A stretch of 64,000 nucleotides of DNA, from the NCBI GenBank assembly GCA_008330645.1, contig VLTN01000051.1:124001-188000 (forward strand). Direction: 5' to 3'. The DNA is from Cafeteria roenbergensis (lineage: Eukaryota > Sar > Bigyra > Bicosoecida > Cafeteriaceae). Shown here one piece after another: positions 1 through 10,213 of the stretch (position 1 is its first letter; every line of letters begins with the position of its first letter). The position numbers and the translations under genes were made by a program. The notes beneath the pieces were generated by a model. It was not told the DNA's origin. It searched no databases and saw nothing but the letters and a program-made list of their open reading frames with translations.

Positions 1-1322
1 CCAGCAGCGCCGCAATGGCCTCCACATGGCCGCTCCTAGCAGCCTTGATGAGAGCTGTCGCTCCACTCTGCGGCACACAGAGCAACGCATGGTCACCACA
101 CCACCACACCCATCGCCCGCCACGCCGACTTCGTCCCGCGACCACCCGACACACGCCCCCGATACGCCGCCGACAGCGCGGCTGCCCCCACCCTCCAAGC
201 CAGGAGCGGCGAGTCACGCACGCCCGACAGCACAGCCGACCCCATCGACGCCTCAGTCACCGCAGGCGGGGCTGCAGCTGCGGGGAGCCACCCATGGAAC
301 TGACCTTGTCCTTGGCCTCCAGGTCGGCACCGCGGTCCAACAGCACCGCAATGGCCTCCACATGGCCGTTGAATGCAGCCTTGATGAGGGCTGTCGCTCC
401 ACTCTGCGGCACACAGAGCAACGCATGGTCACCACACCACCACACCCATCGCCCGCCACGCCGACTTCGTCCCGCGACCACCCGACACACGCCCCCGATA
501 CGCCGCCGACAGCGCGGCTGCCCCCACCCTCCAAGCCAGGAGCGGCGAGTCACGCACGCCCGACAGCACAGCCGACCCCATCGACGCCTCAGTCACCGCA
601 GGCGGGGCTGCAGCTGCGGGGAGCCACCCATGGAACTGACCTTGTCCTTGGCCTCCAGGTCGGCACCGCGGTCCAGCAGCACCGCAAAGGCATCCACATG
701 GCCGTTCCAAGCAGCCGCGACGAAGGCTGTCGCTCCACTCTGCGGCACACAGAGCAACGCATGGTCACCACTACAGCACACCCATCGCCCATCACGCCAC
801 TATCGCACCGCAACCACCCGACACACGTCCCCGGCACGCCCCTGCCAGCATGACTGCTCGCGCCCTCGAAGCCAGCCGTAGCAAGCTACGCACGCCCGGC
901 AGCACAGCCCACCCCATCGACGCCTCAGTCGCCGCAGGTGAGGCTGCAGCTGCCAAGCGGGATCCATCGGGCTTACCGTGGTCTTGGCCTCCAGGTCGGC
1001 GCCGCGTTCCAGCAGCTCTCGCATCGGCTCAACTTGCCCATTTTTTGCTGCCGTGATGAGCGGCGTGCGCCCATACTGCGCGGCCATACCATGCAGCGGC
1101 CAAGATATGCAACAAGCAACTGCTCATGGGCTCCTCCTCCGGCCCTCCAAGACCCCCTATGACCCCAGCTCCAGCCCCGAAAGCGCCCGTGCTCACCCGA
1201 TCTGCCCAGTTCGCCGGGGCGCCCGCCTCAAGCAGCCTCGTCACCTCGCCCGTGTTCCCGGCATCCGCGGCATCCCACAGCGCCTTCCCCATGTCGTCAT
1301 CGCTCATCGCCGCGGCGGCCAT
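1..1322 (-). CDS. Ankyrin-repeat protein, 5' part, tandem one-repeat exons
   Basis: Exons (minus strand): 1322-1197, 1075-977, 739-641, 403-305 and 67 to beyond the left edge. The start ATG is at 1322 (MAAAAMSDDD). Exon 1 has 42 codons with a first ankyrin-like helix pair. Each complete downstream exon is exactly 99 bases, one 33-residue ankyrin repeat, such as SGATALIKAAFNGHVEAIAV followed by LLDRGADLEAKDK. All introns are phase 0. Donors are GTGAGC, GTAAGC and GTCAGT; acceptors end in GCAG. The introns at 404-640 and 68-304 are both 237 bases and identical. Ankyrin repeats bind other proteins; the partner is unknown. The C-terminal part lies outside the window, so any further domain is unseen. 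Confidence is high for the repeat exons and moderate for the exact start. Confidence 0.85.
22..1075 (-). repeat. 336-bp tandem exon+intron unit
   Basis: The unit is a 99-base ankyrin exon plus a 237-base intron. The marker CCACATGG recurs at 22, 358 and 694, a period of exactly 336. The unit nearest the gene start (977-1075 exon with its intron 740-976) is the most diverged. Because 336 and 99 are multiples of 3, adding units keeps the protein frame and also leaves spurious long open frames on the opposite strand. Confidence 0.95.
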
Positions 1323-2767
1323 GGCCTCGACTGCCCAGGTCGTCGGGAGTGTGCCGCTGCGGGAGCGCCGAACATTGGAGCAAGGCCTGGGCTCTGCCGC
1401 CGCGGAATGTCGCGCAAGCCTGTGGAGTGATGCTCTTTCTCGCGCGGGAGTCCTCCGCGGCCTGTCGCCATCTGACCACCGAGCTGCCTCCGCTTAGCTC
1501 GTCTGCCGGGTGTGGTGGCCCGGTCGGGGAGGCCGGCGGGGTGCTGTGTGGGGCTGCTGGCTGGGCGATGCCGGGACGCCACCTCTTGCCTCGCTCCGGA
1601 CGCGCTCGCCCAGCCGGCCCTCCAATGCGCCCGCCCGTGGCTGGGGGCAGCGCGAGCGCCAACTACATCGGGCCAGAACGCGGACGAGCCGGCCGGGCGG
1701 CAGCCCCGCGCCCGCTGTTGCAACCGGGCGGGCTTTGCCGGCGTTCAGCACACCGCCCCGCCACCCACCGCCAAGCACCGTGCGCACACGCTTTGGGGTT
1801 GTCGATGTCTCGTGGGTGGCCAAGGACGCTCTTCGCCGAGCCGGAACTCGTCTGCGCAAACACAGCACCTCCGAGCAGGTTGGGCTCGATGCCAGCCCAG
1901 ACGGCGGCGATCATCCCATTCGCGCCCGTGCCAGCCCAGACGCCGTGGACCCCATACGCACCCGTGCCACCCCTCGTCGGCGTCGTCCCGGCAGCTTGCG
2001 AAGACTGCGCACACGCGCAGACAGTGTGCGCTGCGCCCGACCACGCCTGCGGCCGAGCCGCCACTGCCTGCCGCGACAACGAGCCATCGGCCCTCGGCCT
2101 GTGGCCGCTGTCGCCGCCCCCCCAACCACCAAACCTCCAGCCACCACGGCGCCTGGCCTCGCCGCTGTCTGCTAATGTGCCCCGCTGCCATCGGCTGCCT
2201 CGCTCAGCGCCAGCCCGCCCAGCCGGAACGGTCGGCGCGCACGGCTCTTGGTCACCGCCACTGTTCGTTCACCCCGCGCGCCTTCGTCCTCCTCCCCGAT
2301 GCACGGGCGCTGCGCCGGCTGGTATCCGCCCAGGGCCCGCTTGCGTGGGGTTGCGCACGCCCGGCCCACGGTCTGCTCTGCGGCCCCAGGGCAACAGCGG
2401 CGAACTGCCCAGGCCACGAGCAGGGGCGCGCTCGGGCAGTGGAAGCGCGTCTTCGCCCTCTGTCCGTCGGTGGTATGTCGTGTGCACCGGACCCGCTTCG
2501 CAGGCAGACTCTCCCGCCCGTCGCTGCGATGTGCCGGTGCCCCCACGCTGGCATGGCGGCTTGTCGCATACATTGTGATCTGAGTGTGAAAGCGGCCCCG
2601 CGCATCGCCGACCACACACACGCACCCGCACGCCAGCAGCCCTCCGTGTCGTGGGCTCGGCGCCGCGGCACGACCCAGAAGCAGGCAGCCCCGAAGAGTG
2701 CACGCTCGCCTGCCGCCGAGGCGTGTCTGAGAAGGGGGCGGGGGCCGGGCTGGAACCGACCGGTCCC
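1323..2767. other. Intergenic, no supported gene
   Basis: This 1.4-kb stretch lies between the ankyrin gene start and the SRP receptor beta stop, both minus-strand genes. It should hold the 3' end of the latter and the promoter of the former. Open frames exist on both strands, but all are Arg/Pro/Cys-rich, match no family I recognise and look like GC-rich shadows. Confidence 0.5.
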
Positions 2768-3715
2768 TCAGGCCGCTGCGGCGCCCACCAGCCAGCGTCG
2801 GAGCGAGTGCTGCCCAGCGCGGGGCCCCACCTCGTCGGAGCACGACACGACGTCGAACTGGACGTCGACCGGAGCGTCACGGTCCAGCGAGAACGCCTCG
2901 CCCGTGAGGCGCCCCAGAGCGAGCCGGTCCGACCCTGCGGCTCCGCCGCCAGCCTCCGTGGCAGCGGCCTCCTCCTCCGCGGAGGCGGCCCCGAGCGCGC
3001 TCTGGGAGCGACGCAGGTTGTCGAGCTCTGCCTCGACGGCCCTTCGCAGCTCTGCCGGCCCCATGCTGCCCCTGACTTCGGCCCGCGTGCCCACGACCAT
3101 CACCGGCTTGGCGGTCTCGACGAAGGACGACGAAGTGAGGAGCTCTGCCAGGGCCGCCGCGCCCTCGCGCACGCTGGGCTTGCTGGTGGCGTCGACGAGG
3201 ACGAGGACGGCGCGGACGGCGGGGCTGCGAAGCAGCGCCGGCACGGCGTCCCGGCCGGCTGCGCGGGGGTGGCCCGGGACGTCGACCACTCGGAGGTCGG
3301 CAGAGCCGGTCTCCTCGCCGTCGGAGCCGAGCGCTGCGATGCTCGCCGACGCTCTGCTGACCTGCAAGGAGGACACGGTGCGCGGCAGGTTCCCGGTGCA
3401 GAGGCGGTGCAAAAGGGCGGTCTTGCCGGCGCCGGAGGGGCCAATGAGGACGACTGTGGGCTCCGTCGAGGCGGACGCCGCGTCGGCTGCAGCATCGGCG
3501 GACGACAGCCCGGAGGACTTTCCGGGCCCCGCGCCTGTGCCTGACTTGGACGAGGCGCCGTCGTCGAGCACTGTGACGGCAACCACGGCAGCCAGCGCGA
3601 GCGTGGCGAGCAGGATCAGCATGAGCGCGATGACACGTGACAGCGCATCGCCCGTGCCCAGCACATCGTCCACGAGCGAGGCCACCAGCGGGACGCCGGG
3701 GATCGTGTCCAGCAT
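2768..3715 (-). CDS. SRPRB: Signal recognition particle receptor beta subunit
   Basis: This is a single-exon gene of 315 residues, the normal size for SR-beta. SR-beta is the membrane-anchored GTPase that docks the SRP receptor alpha subunit at the ER. A hydrophobic anchor spans about residues 28-50 (VIALMLILLATLALAAVVAV). A G domain follows: P-loop GPSGAGKT at 92-99, a Thr-rich switch region, and G3 motif DVPGH at 145-149. The usual G4 motif NKxD is not present; the equivalent strand ends in VVGTRAEV (about 207-214). A Ser-Cys-Ser near the C-terminus may be G5. A long acidic/Ala insertion precedes the last helix. The N-anchor plus small G domain arrangement separates it from Arf/Sar GTPases. 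Confidence 0.85.
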   Translation of the reverse strand: MLDTIPGVPLVASLVDDVLGTGDALSRVIALMLILLATLALAAVVAVTVLDDGASSKSGTGAGPGKSSGLSSADAAADAASASTEPTVVLIGPSGAGKTALLHRLCTGNLPRTVSSLQVSRASASIAALGSDGEETGSADLRVVDVPGHPRAAGRDAVPALLRSPAVRAVLVLVDATSKPSVREGAAALAELLTSSSFVETAKPVMVVGTRAEVRGSMGPAELRRAVEAELDNLRRSQSALGAASAEEEAAATEAGGGAAGSDRLALGRLTGEAFSLDRDAPVDVQFDVVSCSDEVGPRAGQHSLRRWLVGAAAA

Positions 3716-3806
3716 AGCAACGCCTCAGGTCGCGCCCGAGGGGTCAAGTCCTCGCGGGGGGAGGGTGAGGGAAAGGGGGCGCCTCTCGACGCTGCGCGGT
3801 TCGGCA

Positions 3807-3832
3807 GCAAAATATTTGGCTGGAAATATATG
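3807..3832. promoter_or_regulatory. AT-rich patch in divergent promoter (SRPRB/CEP104)
   Basis: The 336-base gap 3716-4051 separates two divergently transcribed genes. It contains one conspicuous AT-rich patch, AAAATATTTGG followed by GGAAATATATG, in otherwise about 70% GC DNA. A shared core promoter is plausible. No experimentally known motif is claimed. Confidence 0.35.
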
Positions 3833-4051
3833 GGACGGCCCGGCCAGGGCCTGGCCAGGTTGCTGTGCCTCGGCCGTTTGAGCTGCGCGAATGGCGGTGC
3901 GCTCACGCTGCCCACCGGGCCGCACACGGCGCGGGGCTCACGGCGCAAACCTCGCCGCCCGGACGACAAGGCGGCTGCAACTCGCGCACCGGGGTCGCGA
4001 TCGCCATCGCGAGAGCTGGCCGACGCGCAGCGGGCGCAGCGGCGGTTGGAC

Positions 4052-5050
4052 ATGGCGGACGGCTCACAGAGCCGCAAGCTGCGGTTTGAGGTGGCCTTCG
4101 TGTCGGGGCAGGACCCGGAATACCCCGCGTCGGAGCTGAACGTGCATAGTCCCGAGACGCGTGGATGGGCTTCGCCCCAGTGAGCCAGAGCGCAAGGCCG
4201 GCGAGCCCGCGTGTGCGCCTCGCTCCGCTGCTCTCCCCTTGCCCCCCCTCCCCGTCTCCTTCCCCCGCCCCTGGGCCCCCGTGCATCTCGGCTTGCGCGT
4301 CTCTTCGGGCGTGACGCTTTCGGGTGGCGTCACACTGGTACTGGCGCAGTCGAGGCGCGAACGAGCTGAGCAGCCTCGCCCGTTGCAGCGTCGCTGCCGC
4401 TTCGAGCGGCCCGTGGCGTCCGCTGTCGGCTCCTCCGAACACGCACCCCCGCCCCGTTTGCTCGTGACTCGCCCTGGCGTCGCGCTGACGCCGCTGCCGC
4501 CAGTGGGTGCCGCGCTCTCCAGCAGCGATCAGTGCCAGCAGGGTTGCGTTTCCTGTCGCAGCGCCGCCCCCACAACGCCCCCCCCCCCCCCATCCCGCTG
4601 CGCACTCCCCTCCGCCTTCGGCTGCAAACTCGCAGATTCAGCGAGTTCCCGGTTGAGCTCGGCCTCAAGTTCCTCCGGGCGCCGGTGCGCATGCAGCAGC
4701 TGCAAATATTGTCCCACCAGTCGAAGATTGCCACCCGAATCGAGCTCTTCGTCGGCAGGGGTTCGGACTATTTTTCTGCCGACTGGCGTCGCCTGGGCTA
4801 TCTGTCGCTTGACTCCAACGAGCGGTCCGGTTTCAAGGCCCGTGAGCTCAAGTCGGTGTACGTTGACGCAAAGGGCCACTTTCTCAAGATGTTGGTCCAC
4901 AAGCCCCACCAAAACGGCAGAAACCTCCTCAACCAGGTCGGCATCGTGGCAGTGAACGCCCTCGGAACGGCTCTGCCGCATGATGCCGTGCCGACGTCGT
5001 TCAAGTCGTCGTCGTCCTCGTCGTCTTCAGCGGCGGCTGCAATGCCTGGA

Positions 5051-5089
<39 letters not shown>

Positions 5090-7831
5090 AGTGGTGCCGG
5101 CGGGTCTCGCCGGCACAGATCCGGCGGGGGGTCCGGGTACGGCAGAGCCGGCGGCCCCCCCGCGCCCGGGCCAGACGACCTCGCCGTCGACATGGGCCTT
5201 GATCGCGAAACCGCTGCCCTCTACCGGGACCTCCACGCGAAAAAGCTAGCTGCGGTTTCGCGCGAAGACTTTGCGGCGGCCAAGGCGTTCAAGGAGGCGG
5301 AGGACATGGTGAGGGCGCTGGGGGGGCAGCTGGCGGGGCTGCTGCGGGACAAACGGGCCGCGGTGGAGGCGGAGGACTACGACAGGGCCGCGGCGGTGAA
5401 GGCGCGCATCGACGCCATCAGGGGGGAGGTGGCGGCCCGGGCGGCTGGCGGCGCTGGCATGGGCCCTGGAATGGGCCCTGGAATGGGCCCTGGCATGGGG
5501 CCGTATGGGGCCGGGAGAGGGGGTCCTGCGGGGGGGCCCGCGGGGGGCCCTGGCGCTGGGCCTGGAATGGGTATGGGTATGGGGATGGGGATGGGTGCCG
5601 GCGCCGGAATGCCAGGGGGACCCTACGCAGGCGGCGGACACGGCGGTTTCGCGGGCGGAGCGGGAGGGATGGGGCCCCCGGGGTACGGGACAGGGGCCCC
5701 ACCTCCCGGATGGGGCAGTGGTGCCGGCTCTGCGGGAAGCGGCGAAATGTATGGCCGCCCGGGCGTGGGCCCCAGTTCCGGCCCCGGCCCCTCGTCGGGA
5801 GGCCCTCACGGAGCTGGCGGCGGCCCCGTCGGCTGGAACGACGGCTCTGCCGGAAGAGCCGGGATGGGGGGACCCACTTCATCCGACGATCCGCGCGGCC
5901 ATGGCGGCAGTTTCCCGCCAGCAGGGCCCCCCGGGGGTGGGTCGCTCGCTGATGGTCTCCGGAGAGCCGGTGGCGGCGCAATGAACCACCGCGAAACCGC
6001 ATTCGGGGAGCGTAGCGACCCAAGGTTTGACCGGATCGAGCAGGCCCACCCGGATGACGCCGGGCGGATGGGGCGCGGACCGGCCAGAGATGGCAGAGCC
6101 GGTGACAGCCATTTTGGTGGCGGCAGAGCCGGTGGCGGCGGCAGAGCCGGTGGTGGACGTGACGACGAGGCCGACGGCCACGGCGGCCGCTTCGGCCGTG
6201 ACGAGGACGGGGACGGATTCGCGCTTCCGGGCCAGCCATCACCGCCGCATCATGCCCGGTCAGGAGCCAGTCACGGCTACGGCGCTCCCTCTGGCTCTGC
6301 CCGTGACCGCGACCGCGACCACGACCACGATCACGATCGGGATGGCCACCTGCAGAGCCCGCAGTCTGGCGGTTTCGCCGCAGTAGTCGCTCCGTCTCCT
6401 GCCGACGGCAGGCAGATCCGCCCGGCCCGGGCCGGGACCGACATCTACTCCACCCGCATCGCCGGCGAGTCAGCCTCGGATGACGTGGCGGTCGGCGCCA
6501 GGGTGGGCGGCATCGTCGCTGGGCCCGGTGCCGCGGCCGGGGGCGCCGCTGCCGCCTCCGCCCCGCGCGCCGACCCGGCCCACCTGCCGGGCGTGGACGA
6601 TGCGGCGGACCTGCCCGAGCCGCCCGCCGTGTCGGCGCTCGGTCCAGCGGGTCTCAAGGCAGCAGGCGACTCTGCCGCCGTCTTTGGCGAGTACGTAGCC
6701 CGGTGCATCGCGGCGAAACCGTGGCAGCTGCGCGAGGCAGCCTTCAAGCAGATGGCGTGGGCGGTTTCGCGCGGGGAAGTGGAGAGCGGAGCTTCGCGGG
6801 AGAGGGCCCTGTCATCGCTCTGTCAGGCGTTTGCAAGAGTTGCGGGGTCAGATCGCATCGCCCAGGTATTCGTAACCGCAACCACAGTCCTTCCAGGAGC
6901 CGTTGAGGCGGCGGCAGATGAGTGCGGGCCCGAGGCGGCTGCAACTGCAACCGATCCCGCAGCCCGGGCGCTCGTCTCGCGGCTCGCCGACAACGGCGCG
7001 AAACCGCGCGAGGCGGCGATGAAGTGTCTCATGGCGCTCGTGCCCACTGTGGGCGCTGACGTCATCGGGCGGCTCTGCATGGAGGCTCTGCCCAAGTCCC
7101 AGGCAGGCAAGCCCCGTCCGCTCACTTCGCGAACAGAGTTGCTCTCAACGCTGGTGGCGGAGGGGGGCCTGTTGGACTCGGGCGTGGGCCCCTCCGAGGT
7201 GCTCGGCTGGAGTGTTGGTCTGTCACTGCACAATCACAAGCTCAAGTCCGTTCGCGACGGCGCCATGTCGCTGGCCGTGGCGCTGCTGGTGGCGGCGGGG
7301 CCGGGAATTCGGTCTCGCCTGGGGCACCTCAGAGGGCCCCAGCTAGACGAGTATGAGGAGGCCTTTGCCAAGGCGGAGGCGGGCGGAGGCGGAGGCGGAG
7401 TTGCGGCGGCTGGAGCCAGAGGCGGGGGCGGTCTCTCAAGCGCAGCCGCGTCGGGCGCTGGCGCAGCGGGGAGGGGCCGGGCTGCCGCTGGCGGTGGCAG
7501 GGCCCGCGGCGGGGGCCCTCCTCCCGGCAGAGCCATGAGACAGGGCCCCCCCTCCGGACGAGCTGGCCGCGGCATGGGCAACGCCGACGACGACGACGAC
7601 GATATCTTCGCAGACGACCTGGATGACGTGGCAGGAGGCGGCTCTGCCGGGCAGGGCCCGTCAGCTGACGACTACTTTGGAGGCATGCCCGATGTGCCGC
7701 CGCCCCGGCCTGGCAGAGCCGCTGTGGGCGCCGGCGGGGCCTCATCGGGCAGAGCTGCCGCTGGTGCGGCCGACGCGTCGGACGACTTCTTCGACGACGG
7801 GGGCCTAGACGAGTTCGACGATGTCAGCTGA
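4052..7831 (+). CDS. CEP104: CEP104-like ciliary tip/centrosomal protein
   Basis: Exons are 4052-4179 and 4636-7831, giving 1107 residues. The intron 4180-4635 has GTGAGC and CGCAG and splits a Gln codon. Joining restores the conserved CEP104 N-terminus: YPASELNVHSPETRGW, then FSEFPVELGLKFLRAP and ILSHQSKIATRIELFVG. Order: N-terminal jelly-roll-like domain (about 8-165), poly-Gly, coiled coil (about 226-315), a long Gly/Arg/Pro-rich linker (about 316-700), a TOG-like helical array (about 711-955, FGEYVARCIAAKPWQLREAA), and an acidic tail with DDDDDDIFADDLDD. CEP104 binds tubulin and the microtubule plus end at the ciliary tip. The C-terminal zinc fingers of animal CEP104 are not seen. The linker carries many copies of two short DNA words (see findings). 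Confidence 0.92.
5053..5089 (+). repeat. (GGC)n array encoding poly-Gly
   Basis: This trinucleotide run within CEP104 encodes about a dozen glycines between the N-terminal domain and the coiled coil. Confidence 0.9.
5455..5501 (+). repeat. 12-bp tandem repeat encoding Gly-Met-Gly-Pro
   Basis: Four copies of a GGCATGGGCCCT-like unit encode GMGP repeats in the CEP104 linker just after the coiled coil. Confidence 0.9.
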
Positions 7832-8149
7832 CCGCAGAGGCGCCGACCCAGACCGCCGCACAAGCGTCAGCGCACCGTCCGGCGTGTGTGCGTGCGAATA
7901 GCGAGCGTGCAATCGGCGAGCAGTTGATCAGCAAGCGTGCAATCGGCGCGAGCGTGCCATCAGCGAGCGTGGCTGCATGCGGTTCAGCCCGTCCGGCCGC
8001 CTGCCAGCGTGGGCAGAGCCACAGCGTCGGTGTGATGGCGCCACTAGCGTGACGCAGCGCGGCGCGAGTGGATTCCGTGTGCGGCGGTTTCGCGACGTTG
8101 AGCATCACCGCCTGGTTCGAACGCAATCATTTCGGCATCACCTGGCCAC
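7832..8149. other. Convergent intergenic region with short tandem repeat
   Basis: This 318-base gap lies between the CEP104 stop and the stop of the next minus-strand gene. Bases 7896-7968 hold an imperfect repeat of AGCGTGCAATCGGCG. A copy of GCGGTTTCGC lies near 8081. Nothing looks like a gene. Confidence 0.6.
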
Positions 8150-9592
8150 TCACATGCGCTCCGAAGACTCGTCTCCGGCGTCCACTTCGCCGTCGACGTC
8201 GCCACCATCACTCGCGCCCTCGGCCCCAAGCGCGGATGTCACCGCGTCGCCCGCTGCGGTTGCAGTTGAAGCGGCAGCGTCTGCCACTGACTCGGCCGCC
8301 TTGGCCACTGCCTCGGCGGGGGGCAGGGGCTCTGCCGGCGTGGGCGGGGACCCCTTCGCGTGCGCGTTGGCCTCTTCCTGGACGTCAACCTCGGCAGAGC
8401 TGTCAGTAGAGCCGGTAGGAACCCAGACCAGCGTCTTTCCGGGAAGGACGACGGTTTTGTAGGCCAGGTCCCAGGGGGCCAGCGCAAGCGACTCCACCGA
8501 GGGGCCCCCCAGTTGCTCGATCGCGAGTCCCAGTGACCCCAGCGCGAACCCGGCCCCAACGGCTCCGAGAGCTGTCCCTGAGAGGATGAACATCGGCAGA
8601 GCCGCCGATGCCGTGGCCGCGATGCAGGCCCTGTCCCACGCCTGCTGGCTCTCGTTGAAGGCGATGCGGAGGGCCCTGTCCTCGATGCGGTCGTCGTCGA
8701 ACCCCTCCTTCGAGAGGACTCCCATGGTCATGACGGGCCCCGCGACGAGGCCGAGGGCGGTGGAGTTTCGCAGGCACCGCATCAGGACGGCTGGGAAGCT
8801 ACGCCGGGAAAACGTTGCGCCGACGACAGCGACGGGAACTGCAAGGACAGCGCCTGCCTGCACTGACCGCATGGTGACGTGCCGCAGAAGCTCCACGATC
8901 TGCGAGTGATGGTCGCGTGACAGGGCACTGGTTGGCGACGTGGGAGCGGCGAGGCGGCGGCTTGGCGGCGGCGGGTCAATGGCCGGCCACTGCATCTGTG
9001 GTGGCGGCATCTGTGGTGGCGGCAGCGGCAGCGCTGGGGCTGTCCAGGCGTGGGCTGTGGGGTTGCCAGGTCAAACGGCATGCCAGCTCGATGCAGCTGG
9101 CGGGGTGGGGAGGGGGTGGCGAGGTGGGCGGGGGGGGTCGGCCCGGCGGACGACGCCAAGCGCCCGAGCAGCGGCAGCCGCACCGAGGCAAGGCAAGACG
9201 GGGCGGGAACGGCGGGCAATTGCAACGAAGCGGTGGCTTCCAGGACGAGGGCGTGGCGGGGTCTGTGGCGCCCCCGTTCGCCGCGCAGGCTGGGCTGGGA
9301 AACGCGCCGAGAACGACGCTCGAGGTCCCGCTTCCGCGCCACGCCCCTTTCCTGCCGCCGGCCAAAAGGGCGCCTCCCCGCGCTCAGGCAGGCCAGAGCG
9401 TGCTTGTCTCTCGACTCCGGGGTCGCGGGACAGAGTCCTGAGGGGCCTCGTTGGCCCGCCCGGGCGGGCGCTCACGGGGAACTCTGGCATGCCGGAGTCC
9501 GCTGGGTATTTGTCCTCCTCCACGCGCCAGCCAGCCAGATAACCCTTCACGCTATCGAGGAGGTCATTGGTCTTCCTGGCAGACGAGGCCAT
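8150..9592 (-). CDS. Small multi-pass membrane protein, possibly DUF1757-like
   Basis: Exons (minus): 9592-9476 and 8899-8150, giving 288 residues. The intron 8900-9475 has GTGAGC and CGCAG and is phase 0. The junction joins ADSGMPEFP to IVELLRHVTMRSVQAG. Three or four hydrophobic stretches follow: AGAVLAVPVAVVGATF, ALGLVAGPVMTMGVLS and a longer AALPMFILSGTALGAVGAG. Between them is a polar segment EDRALRIAFNESQQAWDRA. The C-terminal 80 residues are Ala/Glu-rich and probably disordered. The polar segment between hydrophobic pairs recalls the uncharacterised DUF1757 membrane family of protists, but this assignment is from memory and weak. No catalytic motif is visible. The start was chosen because the first exon is compact and begins MASSARKTNDLL. 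Confidence 0.65.
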
Positions 9593-10189
9593 GGCAAGTG
9601 CCGCGGCTGCAGGCCCAGGACGCGCAGCAGTGGCGTTCCGACCCTCGCAACCCTCGCAACCCGCGAATCTGATATTTGCATGCGCGTGAATATGGAGAGG
9701 GTCAAAGGCAAAGTTGTTTTTCTGTTGTCCGCGCACCTGCGGCTGCACGAGCGCCCACGCAACGCAAGGCTGCCACATCGCGAGCCAGGCCAAGCATCCC
9801 GCTAGCTAGCTGGCTGTGGGCTCTTTTGCGACGGCCACTCTGAGCGTGGGCGGCTGCAACCCATCTCGTCCGGTTGCGCGGTGCCGTGCCAACGCTTGAA
9901 CCAACCACGCGAGCGGACGGGCAAGAGCCTGTCAGCCTGATCCCCGCAGCCAGGACCTGACTTCCAGCACCTGGCCAGCTCTTCGCCAACGCGCGTTCAA
10001 AGCAATTGTGCTGTGCCTCGCATTCCGGCCGTGCCAAGACGGCGCGCTCGGCACAAGGGCGAAAGCGCGCGGCACTGGTTGATCAGCGTTGGTGGTGTGT
10101 GCGAGACTGATGCGTGGAAACCGCCTGGCTGGAGGACTGGGCCTGTCGCCGACGCATGCGCAACCCACGCACGTCATCCGAGCGACACG
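9593..10189. other. Intergenic with AT-rich promoter candidate
   Basis: This 597-base gap lies between two minus-strand genes. The segment 9668-9730, about 75-140 bases upstream of the 9592 start codon, is clearly AT-rich (GATATTTGCATGCG, GAATATGG, GTTGTTTTTCTG) and is the best promoter candidate. The rest shows no gene. Confidence 0.45.
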
Positions 10190-10213
10190 TCATCCGAGCG
10201 ACACGTCCTCCCC
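10174..10213. repeat. 16-bp tandem repeat across a stop codon
   Basis: Two and a half copies of ACGTCATCCGAGCGAC span the 3' end of the PX-PDZ gene, so the codons for the last residues (DVSLG and stop) are duplicated just after the stop. Confidence 0.85.

Noticed and set aside
15-881. 288-codon plus-strand open frame across the ankyrin array
   Set aside because: It is the antisense of exons and introns; the 336-base period is a multiple of 3, so a stop-free frame is copied with each unit.
1512-3881. 789-codon plus-strand open frame
   Set aside because: It lies mostly opposite the SRP receptor beta gene and has shadow-like Arg/Pro/Ser composition with no family match.
8114-8122. tRNA B-box-like GGTTCGAAC
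   Set aside because: No acceptor stem, D arm or anticodon arm can be paired around it.
9071-9793. 240-codon minus-strand frame as a separate gene
   Set aside because: It contains exon 1 of the small membrane protein (9592-9476) but otherwise reads through the intron and upstream DNA.
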